Assembly (NCBI RefSeq): GCF_001704415.2 | Contig: NC_030817.1 | Span: 38,203,550-38,267,549, forward strand | From: Capra hircus | Lineage: Eukaryota; Chordata; Mammalia; Artiodactyla; Bovidae | Reading direction: 5' to 3' | DNA length: 64,000 nt | Shown here: in pieces, positions 10,641 to 22,699 of the stretch | Layout: every line of letters begins with the position of its first letter | Position numbering within the stretch: position 1 is the stretch's first letter | The notes under the pieces: model-generated | What the model was told of the DNA's origin: nothing | Database searches by the model: none | The model's input: the letters and a program-made list of their open reading frames with translations, nothing else | Program-made: the position numbers and the translations under genes

Positions 10641-11012
10641 CTACGGTCCCGCCCACCCGAGGTTGGGCGTTGCTGCAGGGAGTTCGCTCCGCTGAAGGAC
10701 GGCCTAGAGAATCTTTGATTGAGATCTGGGTTTCGGATGCTTGGCGACAGGAAAATGTAACCCTTTCTTGCTAAATTGAGCAGCTTTTCTGCCATTAGAG
10801 TTGCTGCCTCTCTGGCAGGTTAGCAAAGTTTGCTGCACAGTCAGATCAGCTTGGAGAGGGCAAGGCTTGTGGTCGTAAGCAGTTCAGTGTCCTGCTTGAT
10901 ATTTACTGTTGTTTATCAGCAAATATGTATTACCTGTGTGCTCCCTATCAGGTTCCTTTTGCCGCCAAGGTGTTTACAGTATGGACTAAACCCAAGCGCA
11001 GGAACTATATAT
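10641..11012. other. intergenic, nothing recognised
   Basis: Composition falls from CpG-rich to ordinary. No gene or named repeat is seen. Confidence 0.6.
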
Positions 11013-11765
11013 AGTGCGGTGAGTCCCCTACATACCAACCTTCAAGTTGTGACCGGTCAAAGATGTGAACTTTTAAAGATGCGAACATGCTTTCCATGCT
11101 TTCCCACCGTCTAATCACATAGGTTAGTTCACGCGTCTGGCATACATTATCATATATGTGCATGCTCTAGAAGTGGTTGTGCTTCTGTGTACTTTACTGT
11201 ACAATACTATATATAGTGCTACAGTATCTTTATTTTAAGCTCAAGATGTCCGGAAGCAAGTTTAAAAGCAGCCATGATGTAGCTGGTATATAGTACTACC
11301 CAGACATCACTGGATCTTTTTTTTTTTTTTTTCAAGAATGTAGATAGACTTGAATCCAGCAAGGAATCAGAACCTGTGCCATTAATGTCAGGTGTGAGTG
11401 AAATTTGCCCTCCATCTCCTGTTGCTGACAATCCTTCAGCACTATCAGCTCCCACCTCCTCTCCCTCCAGTCAGTAACTCTTCTTGCCTGTTCACTCAGT
11501 GCCAACCCCTGTATGCCAGCTGTTGTACTGTACTACTGTACTTTTCAAGGTACTATAAGATTAAAAATGTTTATTTTTGTGTTTGTTTTTATGCATTATT
11601 TGTGTAAAAAGTATTATGAAGTATTATAAACCTATTTCAGTACAGTACTATAGAGCCCATTGTGTTAGTTAGGTACCTAGGCTAACTTTGTTGGAACAAA
11701 TTGGACTTGCAAACATGCTCCCAGAATGGAATTCGTTTGTAAGTGGCAAACTTACTGTAAAAGAA
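11013..11765 (+). mobile_element. Tigger-like (pogo/mariner superfamily) DNA transposon, internally deleted
   Basis: The left end GTGAGTCCCCTACATACCAA and the right end (reverse strand CAGTAAGTTTGCCACTTACA) form diverged terminal inverted repeats near TA dinucleotides. At 11247 an ATG opens a frame reading MSGSKFKSSHDVAG, which resembles the start of Tigger-type transposases. It soon hits a stop, then a T17 run, then a C-terminal-like stretch (ESEPVPLMSGVSEICPPSP). The DNA-binding and DDE domains are gone. It lies within 400 bases of the SLC30A4 CpG island. Confidence 0.6.
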
Positions 11766-13285
11766 TCTGTACTGGCTGTTGATTCTATTTAACAACATGG
11801 TTTAAAAAGAATTAAGTTTTTATTAGTAGCTTCTAATTTAGATCTAATTTTAATGACAAAATGAAATGACAATAAGCCCCACCTTCTGCTTCTCTGGCGA
11901 TTCTCCAGGTGAGTCTTAGGGGATTTGGAGGCCTTAAAACTACATGCAAAATTTTGTGGGTATATGTATTTTCTTGAATAAGTCTGTTAGCCTTCATCAT
12001 ATTCTCAAATGAGTTTCAGACTAAAATAAGATTAAAACAACAGCACTCTTAGGAGAACTCACAGATCAAGACCCTAGCTTCTACTTGGACTTGAATTGTA
12101 GTGCAAACTCCCATTAATCCAGTGTTTATAAATGTATTTTAACAACAATCTATATGAATTACCACATTTTAAGTTACAGAAAATACAATAAAAAGTCATA
12201 TAAACATCATTTCCTCTGAAGATCCAGATGACATTTTAGAATCTTGCATGTCTCAGGTGCAACTCACCTTTGAATGCCCACGATATTCCTATAGAACTAC
12301 AGTCATGGGAGTCAGATTAGGAAAACTGGATTAGCGATCCCCTAGTTCCCTAGACCCAGAGTATTTAATAACCAGGTGACCTCGGTCGTTATCAACAGAA
12401 GGAAGAAATTTTCCTGAAGGTTGCTCCCTTAATTCTAATATTAATCCATCCAGATTGGGAGTAGTTTATTTGTTGTTAGTACTTTTAGTTTGTTATATTG
12501 CCTGAAATCTTACTAATGAGAAATAACAAATGAATAAAATATTTCAGGAATGTGATCACTCTTTAATAAAAATTTTGCAAATGAGATTCCATTAAGGAAT
12601 GGAGATAGACGTTTTTAAAAACAAGATGAGGCAAGAGCATGTGTTTTGTTTGTTTTTGATATTTGCAGTAAACTTTGTTGGGAAGAGCTAAAATATGGAA
12701 AGTTTTGGGGTAAGTTGTTACACAGCAATAGATGACTAATATAGTCGATATCAACTTTCCTCTGTTCCAGAAAAGACACCTTTCTTATTCTTTTATCACA
12801 TGGACTCTTGTTCCTAGGCCTGCCTTGAGTTAGTGGTGTGATTTCTATCATTGAACTTTAAAGGGGGCTAAATAAATAAATTTCTGTGAATAGTCTTGGA
12901 AGGTAACTATAATTTTCAACCTTATATCTACATATTCAGAGTTTATAACAATAGATAAGTCAGCTTTTGAAACACAACCCATTTATAAGCAGAGCGCTTC
13001 CTGCAAGTATTCTAGCTCTTGGTCAGTATGCCATTCTTTTATATGAGACTTAATACTTCTTAATACTTTGCCCGGGCAAATGGAAAAAGTTGTCAGCCAT
13101 TTAGCCTGTCTCTTAACCAGGTAACCTATAACATACAGATGGTTTAGAAAATAGCAGAGGCCGGTCAATTCAGTTTCAGGACACATATCTCAGGGCAGTT
13201 AACTGGAATAGATGCAAAATATCCTATGTTAAAACCTGTTTTCTGGCCCAAATATCTCTTGGAACAAATGGCAGTGCTAAAAATA
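11766..13285. other. intergenic, unique-looking
   Basis: AT-rich sequence in which I see no coding frame with gene-like composition and no recognised repeat. Confidence 0.5.
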
Positions 13286-13289
13286 ATAC

Positions 13290-13770
13290 TATAGCTAACA
13301 TTTAATTAAGGCTTGTTTATGTGTCAGGCACTAGGCAAGGGATCTGATTTACCTGAGTTTATTTAATACTTACAGCATCATTAGGATACAATCACTAGTG
13401 ATACAAAGCATGGATGTGGGAGTCAGACTGCTTGTGTTTGCATCCTGGTTTCACCACTTAGAGTCATATAATCTCTGGTGAACTGTTTAACCTCTTCGTG
13501 CTTCAATTTTCTTACCTATGAAGTTGGAGTGATAATCATACCTGCTTCACAGGGCTTAATAAGAATTAATGCATATAGAGCATGTAAAACTTAGCATACT
13601 TAGTTCCCAGCACATAGTAAGTACTCTATTAATGCCAGTGATTACTATTTTTTAAGTAGATGAAGACATATAATCTCAGGGAGATTAGGTAACTTGGCCA
13701 GAGTCATGCTGCAAACAGAGCAGGAACTCAATTTCAGATCAGTTTGGTTTCAGAGCTCAAGCTCTTAACT
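13290..13770 (+). repeat. MIR-type SINE sequences
   Basis: Bases 13400-13650 follow MIR (TGGGAGTCAGACTGCTTGTG, AACCTCTTCGTGCTTCAAT, CCCAGCACATAGTAAGTACT). The flanks 13290-13395 and 13655-13770 (GGTAACTTGGCCAGAGTCAT) resemble a second MIR or L2-type relic around it. Confidence 0.7.
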
Positions 13771-14409
13771 ATCACTCTACACTGTCCTCCTTGGTTTCTT
13801 TCTGCACAAAAACGGAAAAATCTGCAGAAAAATATCTAGAATTCTTGGGATATGTTAGGATAGATCTCTGTTTCATACATCAAAGATTTGCCAACAATTT
13901 GCGACCTCTGCATTGTCCTGTGAAATCCTGTTTGGGAATGGAAAGGTTGTTTTTTTTTTTTTTTTTAATTGAAATGTAGAAAAGGTGCTTCATCTACTTA
14001 GTTGACAGGTTCAAATGCTGCATATCCTCATCCTGAGAACTCTTTTGTCTGTTGGAGTATGTGGCTGTAGGAAGTTCCTATAGGATGTTTTTGGAATGTG
14101 TTCCCTTACCTTTTTTAGGAGGGGATGAAAGCTGTTGGATAGGTATGAACAAGAGTTAGTGATGTGATACACAACTCTGGTGAAGATAATGCTTTCATCT
14201 TTCTGGTGGATTACTCAGTAACACAGTGGCTGGAGATTCAGTTTAACCTCTCCTCCAGGTAGAAGAAATAACAGAAATAGATTACCTGGGGATAGGCAGT
14301 TGCCTTTTTGGCCAGGGAAGAGATAAGATCTCTGGCTCTAGAGACCATCTACCATTTCACCAACCTGTGAGCCAAACCTACTTTCAAACAAGTTCGTAGT
14401 TTTCATATC

Positions 14410-14945
14410 TTTGATGAATGGACAAGAAAGCTGTGGTACATATACACAATGGAGTATTACTCAGCCATTAAAAAGAATACATTTGAATCAGTTCTAATGA
14501 GGTGGATGAAACTGGAGCCAATTATACAGAGTGAAGTAAGCCAGAAAGAAAAACACCAATACAGTATACTAACACATATATATGGAATTTAGAAAGATGG
14601 TAACGATAACCCTGTATGCGAGACAGCAAAAGAGACACAGATATATAGAACAGTCTTTTGGACTCTGTGGGAGAGGGAGAGGGGGATGATTTGGGATAAT
14701 GGCATTGAAACATGTATAATATCATGTAAGAAACGAATCGCCAGTCTAGGTTTGAGGCAGAATACAGGATGCTTGGGGCTGGTGCACTGGGATGACCCAG
14801 AGAGACGGCATGGGGAGGGAGGTGGGAGGGGGGTTCAGGATTGGGAACTCATGTACACCCGTGACGGATTCATGTTGATGTATGGCAGAACCAATACAGT
14901 ATTGTAAAGTAGAATAAAGTAAAAAAAATAATAAAAAATTTTAAA
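14410..14945 (+). mobile_element. L1 LINE 3' end (ruminant type), with A-rich tail
   Basis: AATGGAGTATTACTCAGCCA, the end of L1 ORF2, followed by a 3' UTR with GAGAGGGAGAGGGGGATGAT and GGCAGAACCAATACAGTATT, ending in an A-rich tail at about 14920-14945. It is only the last 0.5 kb of an element, so non-coding. Confidence 0.85.
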
Positions 14946-15045
14946 ATTAAATATTTCTATGGATTTCTCTAATCATGTCTGGCTGAAATAAAAGGGAATA
15001 GGAGGTCCCAGTTGGGACAGTAATTTAAGAACTAAGCATAGGATT

Positions 15046-15170
15046 TCCCTCTAGTCCAGTAGTTGAGACTCACCACTCTGCCCTTCCACTGCAAGAGGGC
15101 TCAGGTTTGATCCCTGGTTGGGGAACTAAGAGCCTGCATGCCGCTTTGCCAAAAAAAAAAAAAATTTCTT
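15046..15170 (+). mobile_element. CHR-type tRNA SINE, 3'-truncated
   Basis: GGATTTCCCTCTAGTCCAGT, CAGGTTTGATCCCTGGTTGG and GGAACTAAGAGCCTGCATGC, then A14. Confidence 0.85.
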
Positions 15171-16856
15171 GAACTGAATAAAAATAAAAATACAACATAT
15201 CAACTTAAAAAAAAGTATATATGTAGAAAGAACTAAGCGCATCAGTCCTGGAGTTTGGAGGTTATGGCTGGGCTGGGGGAACTTGAAGATGAGGGTGAAT
15301 TTGGAAAACTTAGTTTCAGCTTCTAATTTTGCCATCTATTCACTGTGATCTCTAGCAGCATACTACTGCTAAGCTCATTTTCTTGTGTGTTAATAGTGGA
15401 AAATAAAACTTGTCCTACCTGTTTCATAGCGACACTGTAAGAATCCAATGAGATTTTGAATGTGAAACATCCACTTAACCTATTTTGCTAGTGAGAACTA
15501 TTAAAGACCACGCCATCTAAATCAAATTGCAAACCAAGGGTACAGGCAAATGCTGATCATCCGATATCCTTCTTAGGATTGCTACACTCCATTTTTGGTT
15601 TATTAAACATGTTTTGACTCACTTAGACCTCTTGATCACTACCACATATATTTCACTGTTACAATTACTTTATTTCTCTCCTAGGCTCTGTGTGCCCTTA
15701 GTAGCTGACATTATACTCAGAGCAGAAACACTGTAAATACATGGGATTAATAGATGAAGATATTTTTGTTATAGAGAGTTCATCCATGACTTTAAATTCC
15801 TTTCTAACAATATTTCTATGTCCTTAAGCTAGTGTGTAAAGTCATTTGTAAGAAATTCTTACCGGGGAGGTCAATATGTCTCATAATGACTAGAGATTAT
15901 TAATATGCTAGTAGTTTGTATTTATACTAGACTCATTTCAAAGAATGTTACAACATTTATGAATTAAACTGGGACAAAGAAGCAATGACAGACAAAGGGA
16001 CTCTTTTGTGGCCTCTGACAACTGGTGGTTTTAAACAAAGAAAGCCATTGTGTAAGAACTCCCTCCTGGGGTTATTGTGAGGATTGATTAGATTAAAATC
16101 TACAAAGTGCTTTGACTTTTTCCCAGAATTCTTTTACAAATAAAGATGGCGTTAAAATTTTTTTTTAAGTATCTTTATATTGGTCCTCGCTGACTCAAAT
16201 GAAACAAGTTCACCTACTATTTCACTCTCTGTATTCCCTGAAGCAAAAAAACCAGACTAAGCTAGCCTAAATTACTTTAAATGGTTTTAAGCTGGCCACC
16301 AGTGCACACATGACTGAGCAGAATTTAGTACCCTAATCACAAAGATCTTTGTGTATGATTTACATGACACAGTAATGCCTCATAATCACTAGGCTACATG
16401 GTCATTAGATATAAATTACTGTAATTATTACAACTGTTTTATACTGACCAACAAAGTTATATATTCCCCTTTGTTATTTATATTTTAATAACTCACATTC
16501 TGCTTACTCAACAAAGAATGTTTCAGGCAGTCTTCCCTTTGGTAGTTCTTCCCTATCTTCAAACATTGTAAATGTTGAAGGTTTGCCCTGATACCAAGTA
16601 CTGTTTCATCCTCATTGTTTACACAGAAACACATAGAGACATCAGATAAAAAATGAGAGTCTTAGATCCAAGTTTCCAATAGTTGAGATTCCTCGGAAAC
16701 CTCTCCTCCTTGGCCTGTTGGTCTCTTCTATTCCCAGTGACCCAACCGTCCCATGCTGTCCCTTCCCTGATCTAGAAGGAGCCACTCTGCACATTCTAGG
16801 GGGCAGCAGTTTCTCTGGAGCAGGCCCACATGTGGTCTGGGAACAGTGGAACAAGA
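15171..16856. other. intergenic, unique-looking
   Basis: No coding frame or repeat recognised. 13771-14400 likewise shows nothing apart from a T16 run at about 13950. Confidence 0.5.
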
Positions 16857-17226
16857 AGCCTGTTGGGTAGGCCACCCCAAAAATATGCCTCGATGGCATA
16901 TTATTTACTTTGAATCAAAGTTATGGCCAATTGAAGAAGAGGCACTATGAACCTTCTGTCTTCCTGAAAGCCGGAAATAAATCTCTTCTTGTGAAAAGTA
17001 CACTCCCTACATCTGCAGATACAAGGACACCTTATCACCAAAGATAGGGAATTGGAACTGAGAAGCCTGTGTAAACAAACCTTCACTACTTCTTTAGCTT
17101 ACTACCCCAAGCCAAAACTCCGTTTTGATTCTTCACGAATTGGGCACCCAGAACCTAAGTTTCTTTGTCCTGTCAATTCCTCACAAAAAAGTTTGTCTAA
17201 AAAGTATAAAATACGGACTTCCCTGG

Positions 17227-17519
17227 TTTTTGTTGTTGTTGTTCAGTTGCTAAGTCGTGTCCAACTCTTTGTAACCCCATGAATTGCAGCACACCAGGCT
17301 TCCCAGTCCTCCACTATCTCTTGGAGTTTGCTCAAACTCAGATGGTAAAGAATCTGCCTGCAGTGCAGCAGACGTGGGTTCAGGAAGATCCCCTGGAGAA
17401 GGAAATGGCAACCCACTCCAGTATTCTTACCTGGAGAATTCTGTGGACAGAGGAGCCTGGCAGGCTATAGTCCACAGGGTTGCAAAGAGTCAGACATGAC
17501 TAAGCTACTAACATGCGCG

Positions 17520-17559
<40 letters not shown>

Positions 17560-17716
17560 CACTGAGTCAGGGATGCCATCCAACCATCTCATCCTTTGTC
17601 ACCCGCTTCTCCTTTTGCTTTCAGTATTTCCAAGCATCACGGTCTTTTCCAACGAGTCTCTTCTTTGCATCAGGTGCCCAAAGTATTGAAGCTTCAGCTT
17701 CAGCACCAGTCCTTCC
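17227..17716 (-). mobile_element. BovB 3' fragment inside the CHR SINE, itself split by a Bov-tA
   Basis: The antisense BovB end starts with TTG-unit repeats (TTGTTGTTGTTCAGTTGC), breaks at about 17336, and resumes at 17557 (GTCCACTGAGTCAGGGATGC) to about 17716. Confidence 0.85.
17336..17556 (+). mobile_element. Bov-tA SINE with a (CA)17 tail
   Basis: CAGATGGTAAAGAATCTGCC (tRNA-derived part) through GACATGACTAAGCTACTAAC, then a perfect CA run at 17522-17556. The run directly follows the SINE end, so the microsatellite probably grew from the SINE tail. Confidence 0.85.
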
Positions 17717-17994
17717 GGTGGTGGTCCAATGATTAAGAATCCACCTGCCAGGGCAGGGGACATGGTTTTGATCCCTGGTCCAGGAAGATTCCACATGCTG
17801 TGGGGCAAATAAGCCCGCGTGCCACAGCTACTGAGCCCACACTCTCGAGCTCATGAGCCATATATGGGGTGAGCCTGTGTGCTGCAACTCCTGAAGCACG
17901 TGCACCTAGAGCCTGTGCTCCCCAGCAAGAGAAGCTACTGCAATGAGAAGGCTGCACAAAGCAAGGGAAAGTAGCCCCTGCCACTGCAGTTAGA

Positions 17995-18194
17995 GGGGCT
18001 TCCCAGGTGGCTGAGCAGTAAAGAATCTGCCTGCCAAGCAGGAGACACAGGTTTGATCCTTGGGTGGGGAAGATCCTTCTACAGAAGAAAGTGGCAGTCC
18101 ATTCCAAAATTCTTGCCTGGGAATTCTCATGGACAGAGGAACCTGGTGGGTTTCTGTCCACGGGGTTGCAAAGAGGTGGACATGGCTTAGCGAC
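17995..18194 (+). mobile_element. Bov-tA SINE in the CHR 3' half
   Basis: Starts GGGGCTTCCCAGGTGGCTGA and ends GACATGGCTTAGCGAC. It is flanked by GCAGTTAGA (17986-17994) and GCAGCTAGA (about 18196-18204), one mismatch. Confidence 0.85.
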
Positions 18195-18409
18195 CGCAGC
18201 TAGAAAAAGCCTGGGTACAGCAACGAAGACCCAGTGTAGCCAAAGAGAAAACAGTATAAAGTCTGCCTACTTTGGCTACTTCTTTGGTCTCATTCTATGG
18301 ATATTCCATGGGCATGAATTTAAATTTGTTTCTCTTTTTCCATTAATTTTAAGTCCAGCCACATGAATTCAAGAGGGATGGAGGGAAATTTCCTCCTCCC
18401 CAACCAGCC

Positions 18410-19220
18410 CAGTGTATTAAATGAGGAATCCATCTGGCAGGTGACCAACTGTCCTGGTTGGCTTGGAACAGAGGGGATTCCCAGGGCCTAGGACTTTCAC
18501 ATTACTAGGATGGGTTTCCCTCGCAGCGAGGATAGATTCCAGAACCCTGAACATTTGGATTATGGAGCCCTGGCTGAGTGCTTGTCGGGCAGGCAGAGTA
18601 TCTTACCTGAGAAAGGCACCTTGTTCCTTTCGGGCCTGCAGCACACGGGGATGGGTGTTCTCAGGGAACCCTCCAGATGTGAATCCTGTTACATTGAAAT
18701 GGAAGAGGTCAGAGGTGTCCAAGAGGGAGGCGGCCACACGAGGTAGGGCCCTGGATGACCCTGCTAGAGCCGCCAAGGTCCCAGGTTAATTCTGTCAGCT
18801 TTGCAGGTGTGGAAACAAGCCCTGAGGATCAGGCTGAAGAAATCAGTGTATGCCCTCCTGCCTGGAGAGCCTGAGGAACTTGCAGTGTGGCTGATACCTT
18901 AATTATCCTGGAGGACACACCTCTCCTGTGGCCCTGGCCCCTTCACAGGGCCGGTGGTAGGAGAAACCAAGTTACCTTGGAGATAGAGCAAAGGTGACAG
19001 GGAGTTTTATTGTGATATATATTTCCAGGCCTCATTGTCTCTCCCGGCCTCTTATGCTTCTGTTTTTCCACTGGGATGTTCTTCCCCATTCTTGGAGGGT
19101 GTCCAACTCCTGTTCAGCCTTCAAATTCTATAGGTTCTATCCAGTTTCCCTCCTTCTTCCCCTCCTTCATCCTCTCTCTCTTCCTCTCCTACCCTCCTTC
19201 CTTCTCATCTTTCTTTTTCC
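18410..19220. other. intergenic, GC-richer, no gene assigned
   Basis: Two overlapping open frames (18463-18789 and 18510-18746) lack recognisable domains, splice signals or family similarity. 18440-18515 (GGTGACCAACTGTCCTGGTT) resembles the end of a DNA transposon. 19140-19225 is a CT-rich tract. Confidence 0.45.
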
Positions 19221-19224
19221 TTCC

Positions 19225-19305
19225 TTCTCTCCTTTTATTCAACAAATATTATTTGAACGCTTATCATATGCCAGTCGTTGAACTAGGGACTGGGGCTATA
19301 AAGTT
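19225..19305 (-). repeat. L2 LINE 3' end
   Basis: TTCAACAAATATTATTTGAA, then CATATGCCAGTCGTTGAACT and GGGACTGGGGCTATAAAG, is the antisense of the L2 terminus. Confidence 0.65.
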
Positions 19306-19794
19306 AAACAAAACAAAGTCTTGATGATAACCCATCCCCCAGTAACCCAGTAGTAATACCACACACTCTAAATCTTTATCACTAATTTCTTCTGGAGATT
19401 ATATGCAGACTGTCATTATCTATGTCTGTATATAACTTTTAAGTGAAACTGCAAAATAATATGGCCTTTCTTCTAGGTTGAATTTTAGCTTAGTTGTCCT
19501 GAAATCATTCCCCAGGCCTCTACCAGGGATGTCATCAGACAGCCAACCTCACCCATTGTGTACTGATTCTTATAGTCTGGGGCAGGAAATTCACACACTG
19601 TTACTCTAGCTGCCTTCAGTCTTTGCCATTGTGCTTAGTTCTGAGCTGTGACCTCATAGCTCAGAGCCTTGTCTTCATTTTATAAATAGTTTGTATATTT
19701 TTATCCCAATGTGCATTACTTTGCACTTGTTCCCACTAAAGCTCATTTGTCAGTTGTCTGACCACAAGCTCAGATTTATAGGCTCTTCTGACTA

Positions 19795-20135
19795 GCCCAA
19801 GAGCGGGCTACCTTGTTCTATAAGGGGCCAGATAGTAAATAATTTTAGCTTCACAGCACTACCCTAGTGCTGGTCGCAGTTATTGGCTCTGCTGCTGTAT
19901 CGTGAAAGCAGCCATGGACGATAGTAAACAAATGAGCATGATTGTTTTCCCTTAAAACTTTATTTATAGACACTGAAATGTGAATTTCATGTAATTTTCA
20001 CCTGGCACAAAATAGTCATCTTCTTTTGATTTTTTTTCAGCCATTTAAAAATGTGAAAAGTATTTTTAACTTGTGGGCTGCCTAGAAATAGGTGCTGGCT
20101 GGATTTGGCTCTTGGGTTGTAGTTTGCTGACCCTG
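19795..20135 (+). mobile_element. hAT-Charlie-type non-autonomous DNA transposon
   Basis: TAAGGGGCCAGATAGTAAAT, GTGAAAGCAGCCATGGACGA, AAAACTTTATTTATAGACAC, and the end GTAGTTTGCTGACCCTGATC. About 60 bases (20000-20060) look inserted. 19310-19790 and 20140-20560 show nothing recognised. Confidence 0.65.
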
Positions 20136-20564
20136 ATCTAGACCCATCGCTAGTTAGAAGTTAGGGATTTTACTGCATTCTCCCTCCGCTTGATCATGTA
20201 CACATGTCACTGAGCCTCTTCCTAGCACATATGCTGGAGGATTCAGTCTCTTAGGTCCATCAGTCCCTGCTTCCCAATGTTCTGTTAAGGCAGCCTACCT
20301 GTCCTCGTATAGATGGGGTGCAGCTGGGGTCCAAGAATCCACAGAGTGCTCTGCTTGTGGCTGCCCCAGCGTCCCAGGGGTCCTGTTAAAATGCATTGGG
20401 CTTTTCAGAATAGAAATCTGAGTCTCCACCCTCTCCGCCACCCCTAGCTCAGGCGCTCTAACAGGAAGCCACACTGAACTTGCATTGTTTGAGACTTTGA
20501 TCACAGCCTTTGTAAGCACAGGTGCCTTATTTGGAATGGTTTTCCTCACCATTCCTTTACCTAA

Positions 20565-20840
20565 TTAATTCTAGGTAGACTCTGGAGCCACTCTCCCCCA
20601 TGGCACTCATAGCACCCCAAGTTTAGATGAGTCCATCTGTTACATGTGCTAATGTTTCACTATGTAACTTTATTTTCATTAGTGACCTTATTTGATTAAG
20701 AGCTGCCTCCAACTGCCTTATTAGACTCTCTGCTCCACAAGAATGGGGGACTGCCTTTGTTTGCTCACCGCTATGTCTCCCGCACCTGGCCCTTTGCCTG
20801 GCACATAGTAGGTATTCGAAAAGCATTTGCTGAACAGAGG
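20565..20840 (+). repeat. L2 LINE 3' end
   Basis: CTCTCTGCTCCACAAGAATG, TTTGCCTGGCACATAGTAGG and GCATTTGCTGAACAGA. 20841-21205 shows nothing recognised. Confidence 0.65.
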
Positions 20841-21208
20841 CACCAGCGCCACAGCAGACCTCAGCCTGTTGTCTGGGGCACTGCTGTCCATATATAAGTC
20901 TCCCAACTAGAAAATGGTGGAGTCAGAATTTGTCCAAGCCAAGTGCCCATCATCTTTCCATTCTGACATTTTCCTCCTTTCTATGCTTGCTGGTTGGTGA
21001 TGGTGGTGGGGAAGGTGTGTATGTAACATTCTCACTTTTATAATCTTTTGGGTGATTAGCCTCTTGTTATGACTGGTTACTCATTTTGGTGAATGGTCTT
21101 TCCATGTCATATTAGAGTTCCATCAAAACTCACATAGGTCTTGAAGTATTACCCTTTCATTTAAACCACTCATCATCCATCTACCCAACCCATATTTCTT
21201 AGCAGGTT

Positions 21209-21546
21209 ATTTTAGTCTGTTTGGACTATTATAACAAAATACCACAAATCAAATCGCATATAAACAACAGAAATGTATTTCTCACATTTCTGGAGGCTTT
21301 AAAGTCCAACATCAACAGCATGGTTGTGTTCTGGTGCGGACCCTCTTTCTGGTTCCTAGCTGGCCCTTGCTCACTGTGTTCTCACATGATAGAAGAGGCT
21401 AGGAAGCTCAGCAGGCTCTCCTTTATGAGAGCACTAATCCTGTTTATCCACTCTCATGACCTAGTCACTATCCAAAGGCCCCACCTTCTAACACCATCAC
21501 ATCAGTGGACATTAGGATTCCAACAGGTGAATTTGTTGTAAACCAG
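21209..21546 (-). mobile_element. MaLR-type LTR (MST/MLT1-like)
   Basis: Antisense LTR: TTAGTCTGTTTGGACTATTA, ATAACAAAATACCACAAATC, TTTCTCACATTTCTGGAGGC, ending with CACATCAGTGGACATTAGGA. An ancient ERVL-MaLR relic. Confidence 0.7.
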
Positions 21547-22690
21547 ACACACTGAATATGTGCTATGTGCTGAATATGCTTTAGGCCAAAGAAGTATGTT
21601 CTTAAAGTTAAAACTTTGGGGACTTAGTGGAAGAGGCATTTGTGGGGGAGGTGTGGAAGTAAGGAAGATGGAGAGGAAGGATGGGAAAGAGGACTTCCTA
21701 TGAAGTTTCTACCCTAGGGACCCACGAGTCCGGAGGAGGCTACTGGCTGTGATGGGGAAGGCAAGGGGAGGTTAATGAGAGTCTTATACACCAGGATAGA
21801 AGGGATGAGGTGGAATCAGCAGAACTTCATCCTGGAATGAAATACTGCTTCTCTTGGTAGGGGCTTGTGGTTTTCAGTTCCCTTCCCAACAAGCCGGTAC
21901 TTTCCTAGCTCTCTGATGTTCTCATTTACCCGTTCCAAGCCAGCATAGATTTTGTGTTCTTTGTATAGGTAGCATCCCTACGTATCGTGATAGCCTACCA
22001 GTATTGCTACAGTGACCAGTTACTATACTGTGTAGAAGAGGTCACCTCATTTTCCCCTTAGTCATGTGTGTGTGTGCATTGTTTGTGCATGTGTACACAA
22101 GTGTGAATAGACTTGTGCATGTTAGAGGTGAGGGACCCTGGTTGTTGTAGTCCAGTCATTAAAATCATGTTCAGACAGAGGGGTTCTGGTGACTGCTGGA
22201 AGAGACATTTACGTAAGGCATTTTACCTTAGTGTGTTCACTGTGCATCAGATTCAGAAACTTGATTTTCCTAGGGCATCCTAAGAAAGCATTAATTTCTC
22301 ATTAACCTAAATTATGGAAACTAAAAACTACAAACCAGAATATTGTGGATATGCAAGAAAGTGTGTATAATGTTTTTGAGGTACATACTGAAGTAAGTGG
22401 GGATGAAATGACTTGGGTCTAGCATTTGTTTAAAATATTTTAGTTTGTTTTTAAAAGTGCAGGAATGTGAAGCAAATATAGGATTTGATAATGCTTTAGC
22501 TTGGTTAATGAGTATTCTACAGGACCACCAGGAACAAACCTGTGGTCTGACAAAATCAGTCTCACAGCAAGGGGATATCTGTAGAACTGTGATATGCTGC
22601 CCTCCTCAAAGGACCTCTAGCAACTGTATTCTTTTTTTTCCCCTCACTGTAGCATTATTTTCATTCTATATTTTTTTATAGGATGAAAGA
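21547..22690. other. intergenic, unique-looking
   Basis: No gene or named repeat. A short TG-rich stretch is at 22066-22105. Confidence 0.5.
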
Positions 22691-22699
22691 TTATTTACA

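Larger units (their letters stand above)
17211..18252 (+). mobile_element. CHR-type tRNA SINE carrying two further insertions
   Basis: The SINE starts GGACTTCCCTGGT at 17215, resumes at about 17717 (GGTGGTCCAATGATTAAGAA), runs to 17994 and finishes at 18205-18252 (GGTACAGCAACGAAGACCCA). Direct repeats AGTATAAA at 17203-17210 and 18253-18260 mark its insertion into the LTR. Confidence 0.85.
16861..18405 (+). mobile_element. solo LTR (class I type) interrupted by nested SINE/LINE insertions
   Basis: Starts TGTTGGGTAGGCCACCCC and ends CCTCCTCCCCAACC, the inverse of the start with the final A changed to C. Four-base direct repeats AGCC lie at 16857-16860 and 18406-18409, the duplication size of gammaretrovirus-like elements. 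A TATA-like AGTATAAA box was the target of the next insertion. Without the inner insertion (17211-18252) and the duplicated AGTATAAA (18253-18260), the LTR is about 495 bases. No internal retroviral sequence or second LTR is seen. The family name is unknown to me. Confidence 0.6.

Noticed and set aside
10055..10695. Long overlapping open frames on both strands (up to 204 codons)
   Set aside because: They lie in a CpG island where stops are rare, have proline/arginine/glycine-rich composition only, and overlap the SLC30A4 promoter.
9930..11200. Metal response elements (TGCRCNC) in the SLC30A4 promoter
   Set aside because: Reading both strands by eye I found only near misses such as TGCACAG; no clean copy to report.
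15990..16860. Possible gene in the unique stretch left of the solo LTR
   Set aside because: Frames are short, with no splice pairs or recognisable protein.
18463..18789. A 108-codon frame overlapped by a 78-codon frame
   Set aside because: No domain, no splice or processed-pseudogene signs, and composition explained by locally higher GC. I cannot support a gene.
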